Positions 53,763 through 62,111 of a stretch of 64,000 nucleotides of DNA are shown one piece after another. The position numbers were made by a program, and so were the translations under genes. Below the pieces are notes generated by a model. That model was given only the letters and a program-made list of their open reading frames with translations. It made no database searches and was not told the origin of the DNA. The stretch's first letter is position 1, and the number at the start of each line of letters is the position of its first letter. This DNA comes from Yoonia sp035117555. GTDB taxonomy: Bacteria > Pseudomonadota > Alphaproteobacteria > Rhodobacterales > Rhodobacteraceae. Where the stretch lies: NCBI RefSeq assembly GCF_035117555.1, contig NZ_JAYKPK010000003.1:248001-312000 (forward strand). The letters are read 5' to 3'.

Positions 53763-54434
53763 ATGGAATTGATCGAATATCCCGACAGCGAAATGCTGAT
53801 GATGCGGCTGGCCGATATTCTGGCCGGGCAGTTGAAGCAGGCGCTGTTGACCAATGACCGCGCCGGTTTTGCCGTGCCGGGTGGGACCACGCCCGGGCCG
53901 ATTTTTGACAATCTCTGCTCGGTCGATCTGGATTGGTCCCGCGTTGATGTGATGCTGACCGATGAACGCTGGGTGCCGGAAACCTCTGACAGGTCCAACA
54001 CCGCCTTGTTGCGTAAACGCCTGCTGGTGGACCGTGCGGCCGCCGCGCGGCTGATCCCACTTTATGCAGATGCCGCTATGCCAGAGGATGTGCTGGACGA
54101 TCTGACCGCCGGGCTCGCCCCCTGCCTGCCTTTGTCGGTGGTCTTGCTGGGCATGGGCGCGGATATGCATATTGCGTCGGTCTTTCCCGGTGCGGATCAG
54201 CTCGATCATGCGCTGAACGGTGATGCGACTTTGGTCGCGATGCGCGCGCCCGGTGCGCCCGAACCACGGATCACGCTTTCGGCAAAGGTGCTCAATGACG
54301 CCTTCCACCGGCATATCGTGATCATCGGTGCGCAAAAGCTTGCGGCTTTGGACAAGGCCCAAGGCCTGAGCGCCGAGGAAGCCCCCGTTTCCGCCGTGCT
54401 GAAAGATTGCACCGTGCATTGGGCGGAGGCTTAG
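53763..54434 (+). CDS. pgl: 6-Phosphogluconolactonase
   Basis: It hydrolyses 6-phosphogluconolactone to 6-phosphogluconate. The 223-residue protein shows the DevB/SOL pattern: FAVPGGTTPGPIFDNL, VDVMLTDERWVPETSDRSNTALLRKRLL and LLGMGADMHIASVFPGA. It sits between zwf and pgi, 4 bases after one and directly before the other, so the three enzymes are made together. Confidence 0.94.
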   Translation: MELIEYPDSEMLMMRLADILAGQLKQALLTNDRAGFAVPGGTTPGPIFDNLCSVDLDWSRVDVMLTDERWVPETSDRSNTALLRKRLLVDRAAAARLIPLYADAAMPEDVLDDLTAGLAPCLPLSVVLLGMGADMHIASVFPGADQLDHALNGDATLVAMRAPGAPEPRITLSAKVLNDAFHRHIVIIGAQKLAALDKAQGLSAEEAPVSAVLKDCTVHWAEA

Positions 54435-56036
54435 ATGCTTTGGGACAAGTTGCGCGCGCATCATGCGGCGACGGACGGGCGTCGGTTTGAAACCTTGCTG
54501 GATGAGGCACGCGCTGCAGATTTCTGTGCTGTCGCACATGATATGCGGCTGGATTACGCCAAGACGAATATCGACGCTGTGGCCCGCGCGCTGTTGTTTG
54601 ATCTGCTCGACCAGACCGGGGTCGCGGCCAAGCGTGAGGCGATGTTCACCGGCCAACCGATCAACGATACCGAAGGTCGCGCCGTGCTGCACACGGCCTT
54701 GCGCAACCTTGATGGCGGGCCGGTCATGGTGGATGGCGCGGATGTCATGCCGGGGATCATGGACACGCTGGACCGGATGGTCGCATTTGCGACCGCCGTG
54801 CGCGACGGCGGCTTTCAGGGACAGGGTGGCCGGATCACTGACGTGGTGAATATCGGCATCGGTGGGTCCGATCTTGGTCCAGCAATGGCGGTCAAGGCGC
54901 TGGCACCCTATCACGACGGCCCGCGCTGCCATTTCGTCAGCAATGTGGACCCGGCGGATATTGCGGGGGTCTTGCGGCACTGCGATCCGGCGACGACGCT
55001 GGTGATCGTTGCGTCAAAGACCTTTACGACGATTGAGACGATGACAAATGCCCGCACCGCGCAGGCCTGGATGGCGCAGTCCGTCACCGATACTGGCGCG
55101 CAATTCGCGGCCCTGTCCACCGCTGCCGATAAAACTGCCGCCTTCGGCATCGACCCCGCGCGCGTGTTCGGGTTCGAAGACTGGGTCGGCGGGCGTTATT
55201 CGCTGTGGGGGCCTATCGGGTCGTCATTGATGATTGCGATTGGCCCGGATGCCTTCCGCGCCTTTCTGCGTGGCGCGCAGGCAATGGATCTGCATTTTCA
55301 TGCAGCCCCATGGCATGAAAACCTGCCCGCGCTGCTGGCTGTCGTGGGTATCTGGCACAACCAGATTTGCGGCTATCCGACACGTGCTGTGCTGCCTTAT
55401 GACAATAACCTCAGCCTCTTACCCGCCTATCTTCAACAACTGGAGATGGAGAGTAACGGCAAAGGCGTCGCCATGGATGGCAGCGATCTGCCGGTCGCGA
55501 GCGGCCCTGTCGTCTGGGGCGAGCCGGGCACCAATGGGCAGCATGCATTTTATCAATTGATCCACCAAGGCACCGGGGTAGTGCCTTGCGAATTTCTGGT
55601 TGCTGCGCGCGGTCATGAAGATGATCTGCACCACCAGCACCAATTGCTGGTCGCCAATTGCCTCGCGCAATCAGAGGCGTTGATGCGGGGGCGCAGTTTT
55701 GAAGAAGCCCGCGCCAGGATCGCCGATAAATTCACTGGCGACGAACTTGACCGCCAAGCGCGGCACCGTGTATTCACCGGCAACCGGCCTTCGGTGACGA
55801 TAGCCTATCCACAACTGACGCCCTTCGTATTGGGCCAGATCATCGCGCTTTACGAACATCGGGTGTTCGTCGAAGGTGTCGTGCTGGGCATCAATTCCTA
55901 TGATCAATGGGGTGTGGAACTGGGCAAGGAACTGGCCACCGCGCTGCAGCCTGTCGTCGAAGGCAGTAAGGGGCTCGAGGGCAAGGATGCCTCCACCGCC
56001 GCGCTTGTCAGGTTCCTGCAGCAGAACGGCGTTTAA
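54435..56036 (+). CDS. pgi: Glucose-6-phosphate isomerase
   Basis: Pgi interconverts glucose-6-phosphate and fructose-6-phosphate. The 533-residue protein has VVNIGIGGSDLGPAMAVKAL, VASKTFTTIETMTNA, VGGRYSLWGPIGSSLMIAIG and SYDQWGVELGKELA, the GPI signatures. It starts right after the pgl stop. With zwf and pgl it allows recycling of fructose phosphate into the Entner-Doudoroff route. Confidence 0.96.
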   Translation: MLWDKLRAHHAATDGRRFETLLDEARAADFCAVAHDMRLDYAKTNIDAVARALLFDLLDQTGVAAKREAMFTGQPINDTEGRAVLHTALRNLDGGPVMVDGADVMPGIMDTLDRMVAFATAVRDGGFQGQGGRITDVVNIGIGGSDLGPAMAVKALAPYHDGPRCHFVSNVDPADIAGVLRHCDPATTLVIVASKTFTTIETMTNARTAQAWMAQSVTDTGAQFAALSTAADKTAAFGIDPARVFGFEDWVGGRYSLWGPIGSSLMIAIGPDAFRAFLRGAQAMDLHFHAAPWHENLPALLAVVGIWHNQICGYPTRAVLPYDNNLSLLPAYLQQLEMESNGKGVAMDGSDLPVASGPVVWGEPGTNGQHAFYQLIHQGTGVVPCEFLVAARGHEDDLHHQHQLLVANCLAQSEALMRGRSFEEARARIADKFTGDELDRQARHRVFTGNRPSVTIAYPQLTPFVLGQIIALYEHRVFVEGVVLGINSYDQWGVELGKELATALQPVVEGSKGLEGKDASTAALVRFLQQNGV

Positions 56037-56037
56037 G

Positions 56038-56493
56038 ATGCTGGCCTATGTCCCGATTGTGATGACGCTGATCCTGATCGCCGCCATGGTGACCGAATTG
56101 CGGACCGGGAAAATCCCCAATCTGCTGACCTTGATGCCCTTTGTCCTGTTCATGCTGGTGCTGGTAACCTCGCCCGACCCGCAGGTCTTTGGCCCGCAAC
56201 TGATTGGCGCGGCTGTGGTGCTGGTCATCGGGCTGGTGCTCTTCGCTGTCGCCGGTTTCGGCGCAGGGGCGGTCAAGCTACTGACGGGTCTGGCGCTGTT
56301 CGTACCGCGTGATCAGGCGCTTGTCACCTTTGGCATCTTCGTCGCTGCGATCTTCATCGGCACATTCCTGGTCCTGCAAATCCGCAAACGTTTCGCCGTC
56401 GCGGGCAGCGATTGGGTGGTACTGGCGAAAGGCGTTTTGCCGATGAGCTGGCCCATCGGCATCGCCGGTCTGTCGCTGTTCTGGCTGCTTTGA
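56038..56493 (+). CDS. Degenerate A24 prepilin peptidase/CpaA-like membrane protein
   Basis: A 151-residue protein with about five membrane helices and the outline of type IV prepilin peptidases (A24/CpaA). The two catalytic aspartates are not present. The first motif, usually D-x-R-xx-x-IPN, reads TELRTGKIPN (Glu in place of Asp). The second, usually GxGDVK, reads GFGAGAVKLL (Asp missing). It therefore looks catalytically dead. Start ATG 56038 lies 1 base after the pgi stop, so it is co-translated with glycolytic enzymes. Its function is unknown. Confidence 0.75.
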   Translation: MLAYVPIVMTLILIAAMVTELRTGKIPNLLTLMPFVLFMLVLVTSPDPQVFGPQLIGAAVVLVIGLVLFAVAGFGAGAVKLLTGLALFVPRDQALVTFGIFVAAIFIGTFLVLQIRKRFAVAGSDWVVLAKGVLPMSWPIGIAGLSLFWLL

Positions 56494-56496
56494 CGC

Positions 56497-56847
56497 TTAG
56501 ATCGCGGCGGTCACGATGATTTCCACATCATAATCCGTGGTCGCCAGTTTGGCTTCGCCTGTCCAACGGGCAGGCGCGGCACCTTCGGGCACCCAGGCAT
56601 CCCAGGTGGCATTCATATCGGCGAATTGCGTGCCAATATCCGACAGCCAGATCTGCGCGGTCAGCAGGTTGGTCTTATCGGTGCCCGCCTCTTCCAGCAG
56701 GGTATCGATCTGCGCAAGGATCGCGGCAGTCTGTTCCGAAACCGACGCCCCCGGCGTGCCGACCTGGCCAGCAAGATAGGCGATGCCGTTGTGGACGACC
56801 AACTGGCTCATCCGGGCGTTGGTGTGATGGCGGGTGATTTCGGGCAT
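56497..56847 (-). CDS. RidA-family (YjgF/YER057c/UK114) protein
   Basis: A 116-residue protein of the RidA superfamily, trimeric enzymes that often hydrolyse reactive enamines or imines. MSQLVVHNGIAYLAGQVG opens the fold, followed by QTAAILAQIDTLLEEAGTDKTNLLTAQIWLSDI. At the end, GAAPARWTGEAKL has the Arg position of family members, while the C-terminal Glu region is less clear. The frame extends to 56997 through the tRNA-Gly and is not real there; ATG 56847 is used. It meets the prepilin-peptidase-like gene tail to tail, 3 bases apart. Confidence 0.88.
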   Translation of the reverse strand: MPEITRHHTNARMSQLVVHNGIAYLAGQVGTPGASVSEQTAAILAQIDTLLEEAGTDKTNLLTAQIWLSDIGTQFADMNATWDAWVPEGAAPARWTGEAKLATTDYDVEIIVTAAI

Positions 56848-56877
56848 GGGGGCCTCTTTCGTTATGAGGGGAGAGTT

Positions 56878-56951
56878 TGGAGCGGGTGAAGGGAATCGAA
56901 CCCTCGTATTCAGCTTGGGAAGCTGCTGCTCTACCATTGAGCTACACCCGC
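56878..56951 (-). tRNA. tRNA-Gly (CCC)
   Basis: On the minus strand the acceptor GCGGGTG pairs with CACCCGC, followed by discriminator T and an encoded CCA. The D-arm is GCTCAATGGTAGAGC, the anticodon loop TTCCCAA gives anticodon CCC, and the T-arm is GAGGGTTCGATTCCCTT. The outermost anticodon-stem pair (position 27-43) is a G-A mismatch. Confidence 0.93.
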
Positions 56952-56997
56952 GCGCTGCATTGACGTAATTGCGCAGGGCGCGCGCGTCAAGCGCCAA

Positions 56998-59016
56998 TCA
57001 CCGCCGTCTGCGCCGGTTGCCGCCGGTGTTATGGTTCACTTCGGGCAGGGTGACGATGCTGCGCAGGATCGGGAACAGCTCGACCGCGTTCGGGATGGCC
57101 GAGGCATTGACGAAATGTTCCTGAAAGCGTGGTTCGATCGCGGTCTCAACCTTGTGGATTTGCCGGACGATGGTTTCAATCTCGCGCCGCGCGTCGGTGT
57201 TCAGCAGGGCGATCCGCGCGCCGGTGCCTGCGGCATTGCCCGCACTGGTGACTTTGTCCAAAGGCGCATCGGGGATCATGCCCAGCACCATCGCATGTTT
57301 GGGGCTGATATGCGCGCCAAAGGCCCCGGCGAGGATCACGCGGTCCACCTTGTCCACGCCGAATTTATCCATCAAGAGCCGCGCGCCGGAATAAAGGGCG
57401 GCCTTGGCCATCTGGATCTGGCGGATATCGGTGTTGGTCACGGTGATCAGCGGCCCGCCCGCTGCCCTGCCGTCATAGAGCAGATAGGAATTGGTCCGCC
57501 CATCGGTAAAGCAATGGGGCGATCCGGTCTGTTCCGCCGATCCGATCAGACCCGGCGCGTCGACGATGCCGGTCATGCGCATTTCGGCGATGACCTCGAT
57601 GATGCCGGACCCGCAGATGCCGGTGACGCCGGTTTGGGCGATGGCCTGCGTGAAACCGTCCTCATCGGACCACAGATCGCTGCCGATGACCTTGAAGCGC
57701 GGCAGCTTGCTGACGGGGTCGATTTCGACATGCTCAATCGCACCGGGGGCGGCGCGCTGGCCGGAACTGATCTGTGCGCCTTCAAACGCCGGGCCGGTGG
57801 GGGACGAACAGGCGAGGACCTTGGTTTTATTCCCTAGCAGGATTTCCGCATTGGTGCCGACATCGACGATTAGCACCAGATCATCGGATTTATCCGGCGC
57901 CTCGGAGAGGGCGACGGCTGCCGCATCGGCCCCGACATGGCCTGCGATGCAGGGCAGGATATAGACCCGCGCGGCAGGGTGCAGGTTCAGGTCGAGGTCG
58001 GCGGCGCGCAGCGACAACGCGTCTGATGTGGCCAGCGCGAAGGGGGCTTGCCCCAGTTCATAGGCGTCGATGCCGAGGAAGAGGTGGTGCATCACCGGGT
58101 TGCAGACAAAGACCACATCCATGATCAGGTTGCGGTCGATCTCCGCTTCCTCCGCGATCTGCACGAACAGCGCGTTCATACCGTCGCGCACGGCGGCGGT
58201 CATCTCGGACGATCCTGCGGGGTTCATCATGCCATAGCTGACCCGGCTCATCAGATCTTCGCCAAAGCGGATTTGCGGGTTCATGATGCCTGATGACGCC
58301 ACAACATCGCCATTGCGCAGATCGCACAGATGCGCGACGATGGTGGTGGAGCCAAGGTCGACGGCAAGGCCATAGATCGTGCCGTCATAAAACCCCGGCC
58401 AGATCGCGATGATCCGGGCGGGAAAGACCGCATCGCCCAGATGCACGGCGACGGTGACGCGCCATTCGCCTTTGCGCAAGGTTTTTTGCAGGCTGCGCAG
58501 GACGCCCAGGTCAGCCGTCAGCGCGGGCAGGCCCCAGTCGCGGCGCAGGGCGATGATCAGCCGTTCCAGATCGCCTGACGGGTCATGCATATCGGGTTCG
58601 GCGACCGCGACATAATAGAGCCGGGTAGAGGGATTCATCGTGATCTCACGTACCTCGGCCCGTTTGCGCACGACTTGTTTATGCACCTGGCTTTCGGCGG
58701 GCACGTCGATCACCACATTGCCCATGATCTGCGCCTGACAGCCAAGGCGGCGGCCTTGTTTGAGGCCTCGGATATTGTTGTAGCGCTCTTCGACGCTGTT
58801 CCATGCGGACAGCGCGTCAGGGGCGACATGCAGCCCGTGTTTGGCGAAGTCACCATAGGACGGGGTGATCTGGCATTTCGAACAGATCCCACGCCCGCCG
58901 CAGACGGATTCCAGATCGACGCCCAATTGCCGCGCGGCTGTCAGCACCGGGGTGCCCACAGGCACATGGCCGCGCTTGCCGGACGGGGTGAAGATGACAA
59001 GGGGATCGGTGGTCAT
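56998..59016 (-). CDS. RACE-type corrinoid activation protein (RamA-like, DUF4445)
   Basis: A 672-residue protein. The N-terminal plant-type 2Fe-2S domain has ESVCGGRGICSKCQ with a fourth Cys in RRLGCQA. The C-terminal ASKHA ATPase-like region holds YGLAVDLGSTTIVAHL and LIVDVGTNAEILLGNK, with ICGSGIIEVIAEM and ILAGAFGAHISPKHA. RACE proteins use ATP to reduce Co(II) corrinoids back to Co(I) in corrinoid-dependent methyltransferase systems. No corrinoid protein or methyltransferase lies in the window. ATG 59016 is used; the frame extends to 59109. Confidence 0.92.
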   Translation of the reverse strand: MTTDPLVIFTPSGKRGHVPVGTPVLTAARQLGVDLESVCGGRGICSKCQITPSYGDFAKHGLHVAPDALSAWNSVEERYNNIRGLKQGRRLGCQAQIMGNVVIDVPAESQVHKQVVRKRAEVREITMNPSTRLYYVAVAEPDMHDPSGDLERLIIALRRDWGLPALTADLGVLRSLQKTLRKGEWRVTVAVHLGDAVFPARIIAIWPGFYDGTIYGLAVDLGSTTIVAHLCDLRNGDVVASSGIMNPQIRFGEDLMSRVSYGMMNPAGSSEMTAAVRDGMNALFVQIAEEAEIDRNLIMDVVFVCNPVMHHLFLGIDAYELGQAPFALATSDALSLRAADLDLNLHPAARVYILPCIAGHVGADAAAVALSEAPDKSDDLVLIVDVGTNAEILLGNKTKVLACSSPTGPAFEGAQISSGQRAAPGAIEHVEIDPVSKLPRFKVIGSDLWSDEDGFTQAIAQTGVTGICGSGIIEVIAEMRMTGIVDAPGLIGSAEQTGSPHCFTDGRTNSYLLYDGRAAGGPLITVTNTDIRQIQMAKAALYSGARLLMDKFGVDKVDRVILAGAFGAHISPKHAMVLGMIPDAPLDKVTSAGNAAGTGARIALLNTDARREIETIVRQIHKVETAIEPRFQEHFVNASAIPNAVELFPILRSIVTLPEVNHNTGGNRRRRR

Positions 59017-59109
59017 GGAGGGGTGCCTGTGTTGGGTTGACGGGAGGATAGCCTTTGATCGGGCGGGGGAAAGGGCTGTATTCGTCAGTCTATAGGGTAG
59101 GAGCGGCAC

Positions 59110-59179
59110 GTAGGCCGGGGTTTACCCCAGCGGTGTTTCGCGGTTTCGGGCATGGCGGTGTGAACCCCGCCCTACGGGT
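59110..59179. repeat. Palindromic repeat, long type, copy 1
   Basis: An imperfect palindrome of about 70 bases with ends GTAGGCCGGGGTT / GAACCCCGCCCTAC and a middle GGTGTTTCGCGGTTTCGGGC. It is about 80% alike to the copy at 59748-59816 in the same orientation, on the other side of the acetyltransferase gene. Confidence 0.75.
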
Positions 59180-59244
59180 TGCTGTCACTTGGCTGTTACT
59201 TTTTGTAGGCAAGTCGGCTCAAACCCAACAAAGATCGAGACAAC

Positions 59245-59751
59245 ATGCAGCATATTAATTTCCAGACCGACAGGCTCTTGCTGCGCAGGCCGGATGCGTC
59301 GGACCTTGCGCCCTATACTTCTTATTGCCAAAGCGACCGCACCGGTTTCGTCGGCGGTCCGTTCTCTGCCGTGCAGGCGTTTGAGAAACTGGCGGCGATG
59401 ATCGGGCATTGGAACTTGCGCGGCTACGGGCGGTTTGTCGTCACCGACAGGCAGAATGGCCGTGCCTTGGGCCATGTCGGGGCCTTGCATCTGGACCTGA
59501 ATGATCCGCCGGAAATGACCTGGACGATCTGGGCAGGGCATGATGAGGGGCAGGGCTATGCGACCGAGGCTTGTGCGGCCTATCTGCGCCATGCACGCGA
59601 TGATCTGGGATTTACCCGGATGATTGCGCGGATCATGGCGGAGAACCGGCCATCGCGCGGACTGGCCGAACGGCTTGGCGGGGTGCAGGATATGGATACG
59701 CCTGCGCCGGATTGGTTCGCCGGATGTGTGACCTATGAGTTTGCATTGTAG
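59245..59751 (+). CDS. GNAT-family N-acetyltransferase (RimJ/RimL type)
   Basis: A 168-residue acetyltransferase. INFQTDRLLLRRPDASDL is the RimJ/RimL-type opening, and acetyl-CoA-binding motif A is DEGQGYATEACAAYLRHA (Q/R-x2-G-x-G/A variant). The acceptor is unknown. It is flanked by two direct copies of a 70-base repeat. The stop codon TAG (59749-59751) lies within the first four bases of the downstream copy, so the repeat defines the C-terminus. Confidence 0.85.
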   Translation: MQHINFQTDRLLLRRPDASDLAPYTSYCQSDRTGFVGGPFSAVQAFEKLAAMIGHWNLRGYGRFVVTDRQNGRALGHVGALHLDLNDPPEMTWTIWAGHDEGQGYATEACAAYLRHARDDLGFTRMIARIMAENRPSRGLAERLGGVQDMDTPAPDWFAGCVTYEFAL

Positions 59752-59816
59752 GTCGGGGTTCACCCCGGCAGTGTTTCGCGTTTTCGGCCCGGCCGGGTGA
59801 ACCCCGCCCTACGGGT
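59748..59816. repeat. Palindromic repeat, long type, copy 2
   Basis: The copy of the element at 59110, same orientation: GTAGGTCGGGGTT ... TGAACCCCGCCCTACGGGT with GTGTTTCGCG in the middle. The leading GTAG supplies the TAG stop of the acetyltransferase gene. Confidence 0.75.
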
Positions 59817-59840
59817 GCTGGCAGCGCGAAGATGCGAGAC

Positions 59841-59868
59841 GTAGGGTGCGTGCAAGCACGCACCCTAC
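59841..59868. repeat. Palindromic repeat, short type, copy 2
   Basis: Identical in all 28 bases to the repeat at 44437: arms GTAGGGTGCGTGC and GCACGCACCCTAC around AA. On the minus strand its end gives the TAG stop (59865-59867) of the membrane-protein gene. Confidence 0.85.
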
Positions 59869-60551
59869 CGCAACACCTCTGTCCCCCAGATCCAGACCAC
59901 CAGCGGCACGGGTGCTGTGGCAAAAGCCACCAGCGCGATCATTGCAGGCGTGCTGAACAACCGGCTGAGCCCTGCCACCAGCATGATCCCCCCGCCGCCG
60001 CCAAAAGCGATATTGCCGGGTGTGTTGATTGCGATCGCCACCGTCGCATAGCGGTATTTCACCACCAAAGGCACCAGCCAGCGGGGCAGTTTATCCTGCA
60101 TCGCCTCCAGCCTGCGGTCGCGGGGGACATCATCCAGCCGGTCCAGCCAAGCAGCGATCCGGTGCAGGCGCAGGTCCTTCAACGCGCCGATCAGCCAGAC
60201 CAGCGACACGATTTGCCCCACGAGAAAGGCCAGCGCCAGCCCCGCCACTGTTGCCAGATAAACGAAAGGTGCCACAGCTGCACCTTGGATGATCAACAGC
60301 GCGATCCCGATCTCGACCCCCGGCACGAAGGGCATCGCCAAGAGCAAGGCATAGACCACCAGCACCATGACGATCAGCCTGGTCATCGCCCGGGCCGAGG
60401 CATCGCTTTCCAACAGCGCGAGCTGCGCTTGCAACCAGTCAAAGCCGAGGGCTGCCAGTGCGACCAACCCCAGAATCACGCCAAAACGCAGTCCGAACCG
60501 CAGGAAACGGCGCAGTCTGCTGTCGCTGGGGGAGGGGTCGTGCGTAGCCAT
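59865..60551 (-). CDS. VTT-like polytopic membrane protein
   Basis: A 228-residue inner-membrane protein with about five hydrophobic helices. The segment LLLAMPFVPGVEIGIALLIIQGAAVAPFVYLATVAGLALAFLVGQIV resembles the VTT/DedA (TMEM64-like) fold, in which re-entrant loops follow a PxxPG-type motif, and INTPGNIAFGGGGGIMLVAG may be the second such loop. This is inference; function is unknown. Its TAG stop lies in a palindromic repeat. It is divergent from guaB. Confidence 0.6.
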   Translation of the reverse strand: MATHDPSPSDSRLRRFLRFGLRFGVILGLVALAALGFDWLQAQLALLESDASARAMTRLIVMVLVVYALLLAMPFVPGVEIGIALLIIQGAAVAPFVYLATVAGLALAFLVGQIVSLVWLIGALKDLRLHRIAAWLDRLDDVPRDRRLEAMQDKLPRWLVPLVVKYRYATVAIAINTPGNIAFGGGGGIMLVAGLSRLFSTPAMIALVAFATAPVPLVVWIWGTEVLR

Positions 60552-60662
60552 GCCGCAACATGCGCGCGCGCTCTTGCAGCTTCAAGCGGTGATTTGACCT
60601 TTCGGCTGGTCCTCATCCATGCGATAGGGACCCGCCAACAGCCCCCTACAGGAGACAGGTTG

Positions 60663-62111
60663 ATGGAGATTCGTGAAGCCCTGACATTTGATGACGTTCT
60701 GCTGGTCCCTGCGGCCTCAAGCGTGCTGCCCTCCACGGCGGATACCCGCACAAGGGTGACAAAATCCATCAGTATGAATATCCCGCTTCTGTCCAGCGCC
60801 ATGGACACCGTGACCGAGGCGCGGATGGCCATCGCCATGGCCCAGGCCGGTGGGATCGGGGTGATCCATAAGAACCTTGATATCACAGCGCAATCGGATG
60901 AGGTCCGGCGGGTGAAACGTTTCGTGTCCGGCACCGTCTATAAACCTGTGACCCTGCGCCCAGACCAGACTTTGGCCGATGCCAAGGCATTGATGGACAT
61001 GTATCGCATCACTGGCTTTCCCGTCGTCGGTGCCGATGGCCGTGTCGTCGGTATCGTCACCAACCGCGACATGCGCTTTGCGCAGGATGACAGGACACCT
61101 GTCAGCGTGATGATGACATCGGACAACCTCGCCATCCTGCACGAACCCGCCGATCTGGATGAGGCGCGGTCGCTGATGCAGGCGCGCCGGATCGAAAAGC
61201 TGCTGATCACGGATGGCGACGGGCGGTTGACCGGCCTTCTGACGCTGAAAGACAGCGAGCAGGCGGTGCTGAACCCGATGGCCTGCAAGGATGATCTGGG
61301 CCGTTTGCGGGTCGCTGCGGCCTCTGGCGTTGGCGATGCGGGGTTTGAACGGTCACAGGCGCTGATTGACGCGGGCGTCGATATGATCGTCATCGATACC
61401 GCCCATGGTCATTCCGAAGGGGTGGCGCGCGCGGTTGAACGCGTCAAATCCCTGTCGAACGAGGTGCAGATCGTCGCCGGTAACATCGCCACCGGCGAAG
61501 CGGCGCGCGCGCTGATCGGCGTCGGTGCGGATGCAGTCAAGGTTGGCATCGGCCCCGGTTCCATCTGCACCACCCGCATGGTCGCAGGCGTCGGCGTGCC
61601 GCAGCTGACTGCGATCATGGATTGCGCGCAGGCGGCGGGCGATGTGCCGGTGATCGCCGATGGCGGCATCAAATTCTCGGGCGATTTCGCCAAGGCGATT
61701 GCGGCGGGGGCGTCCTGTGCCATGGTTGGGTCGATGATCGCAGGCACGGATGAAAGCCCGGGCGAGGTGATCCTGTATCAGGGCCGCAGTTTCAAATCCT
61801 ATCGCGGCATGGGGTCGCTGGGTGCCATGGCCAGCGGATCGGCGGACCGGTATTTCCAGAAAGAGGCCGCCAGCGACAAGCTGGTCCCCGAAGGTATCGA
61901 AGGGCAGGTGCCCTACAAAGGCTCTGCCCATGCGGTAATCCACCAATTGGTTGGGGGCCTGCGCGCGGCAATGGGCTATACCGGCAATGCGACGATTGAA
62001 GAGATGCGTAAGAACTGCACTTTCGTGAAAATCACCGGGGCGGGGCTGAAGGAAAGCCATGTGCATGACGTGCAGATCACCCGCGAAAGCCCGAATTACC
62101 GGGTCGGCTGA
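60663..62111 (+). CDS. guaB: Inosine-5'-monophosphate dehydrogenase
   Basis: GuaB oxidises IMP to XMP, the first committed step to GMP. The 482-residue protein starts MEIREALTFDDVLLVPAASSVLPS, with PLLSSAMDTVTEARMAIAMAQAGGIGVIHKN. Two CBS domains lie in the middle (residues about 90-205). The catalytic loop GIGPGSICTTRMVAGVGVPQ holds the nucleophilic Cys, and the flap is SYRGMGSLGAM. ATG 60663 follows AGGAGA. The methyltransferase gene starts on the last base of its stop codon (TGATG). Confidence 0.97.
   Translation: MEIREALTFDDVLLVPAASSVLPSTADTRTRVTKSISMNIPLLSSAMDTVTEARMAIAMAQAGGIGVIHKNLDITAQSDEVRRVKRFVSGTVYKPVTLRPDQTLADAKALMDMYRITGFPVVGADGRVVGIVTNRDMRFAQDDRTPVSVMMTSDNLAILHEPADLDEARSLMQARRIEKLLITDGDGRLTGLLTLKDSEQAVLNPMACKDDLGRLRVAAASGVGDAGFERSQALIDAGVDMIVIDTAHGHSEGVARAVERVKSLSNEVQIVAGNIATGEAARALIGVGADAVKVGIGPGSICTTRMVAGVGVPQLTAIMDCAQAAGDVPVIADGGIKFSGDFAKAIAAGASCAMVGSMIAGTDESPGEVILYQGRSFKSYRGMGSLGAMASGSADRYFQKEAASDKLVPEGIEGQVPYKGSAHAVIHQLVGGLRAAMGYTGNATIEEMRKNCTFVKITGAGLKESHVHDVQITRESPNYRVG

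Noticed and set aside
56848..56997. N-terminal extension of the RidA gene
   Set aside because: It runs through the tRNA-Gly gene; the family start is ATG 56847.
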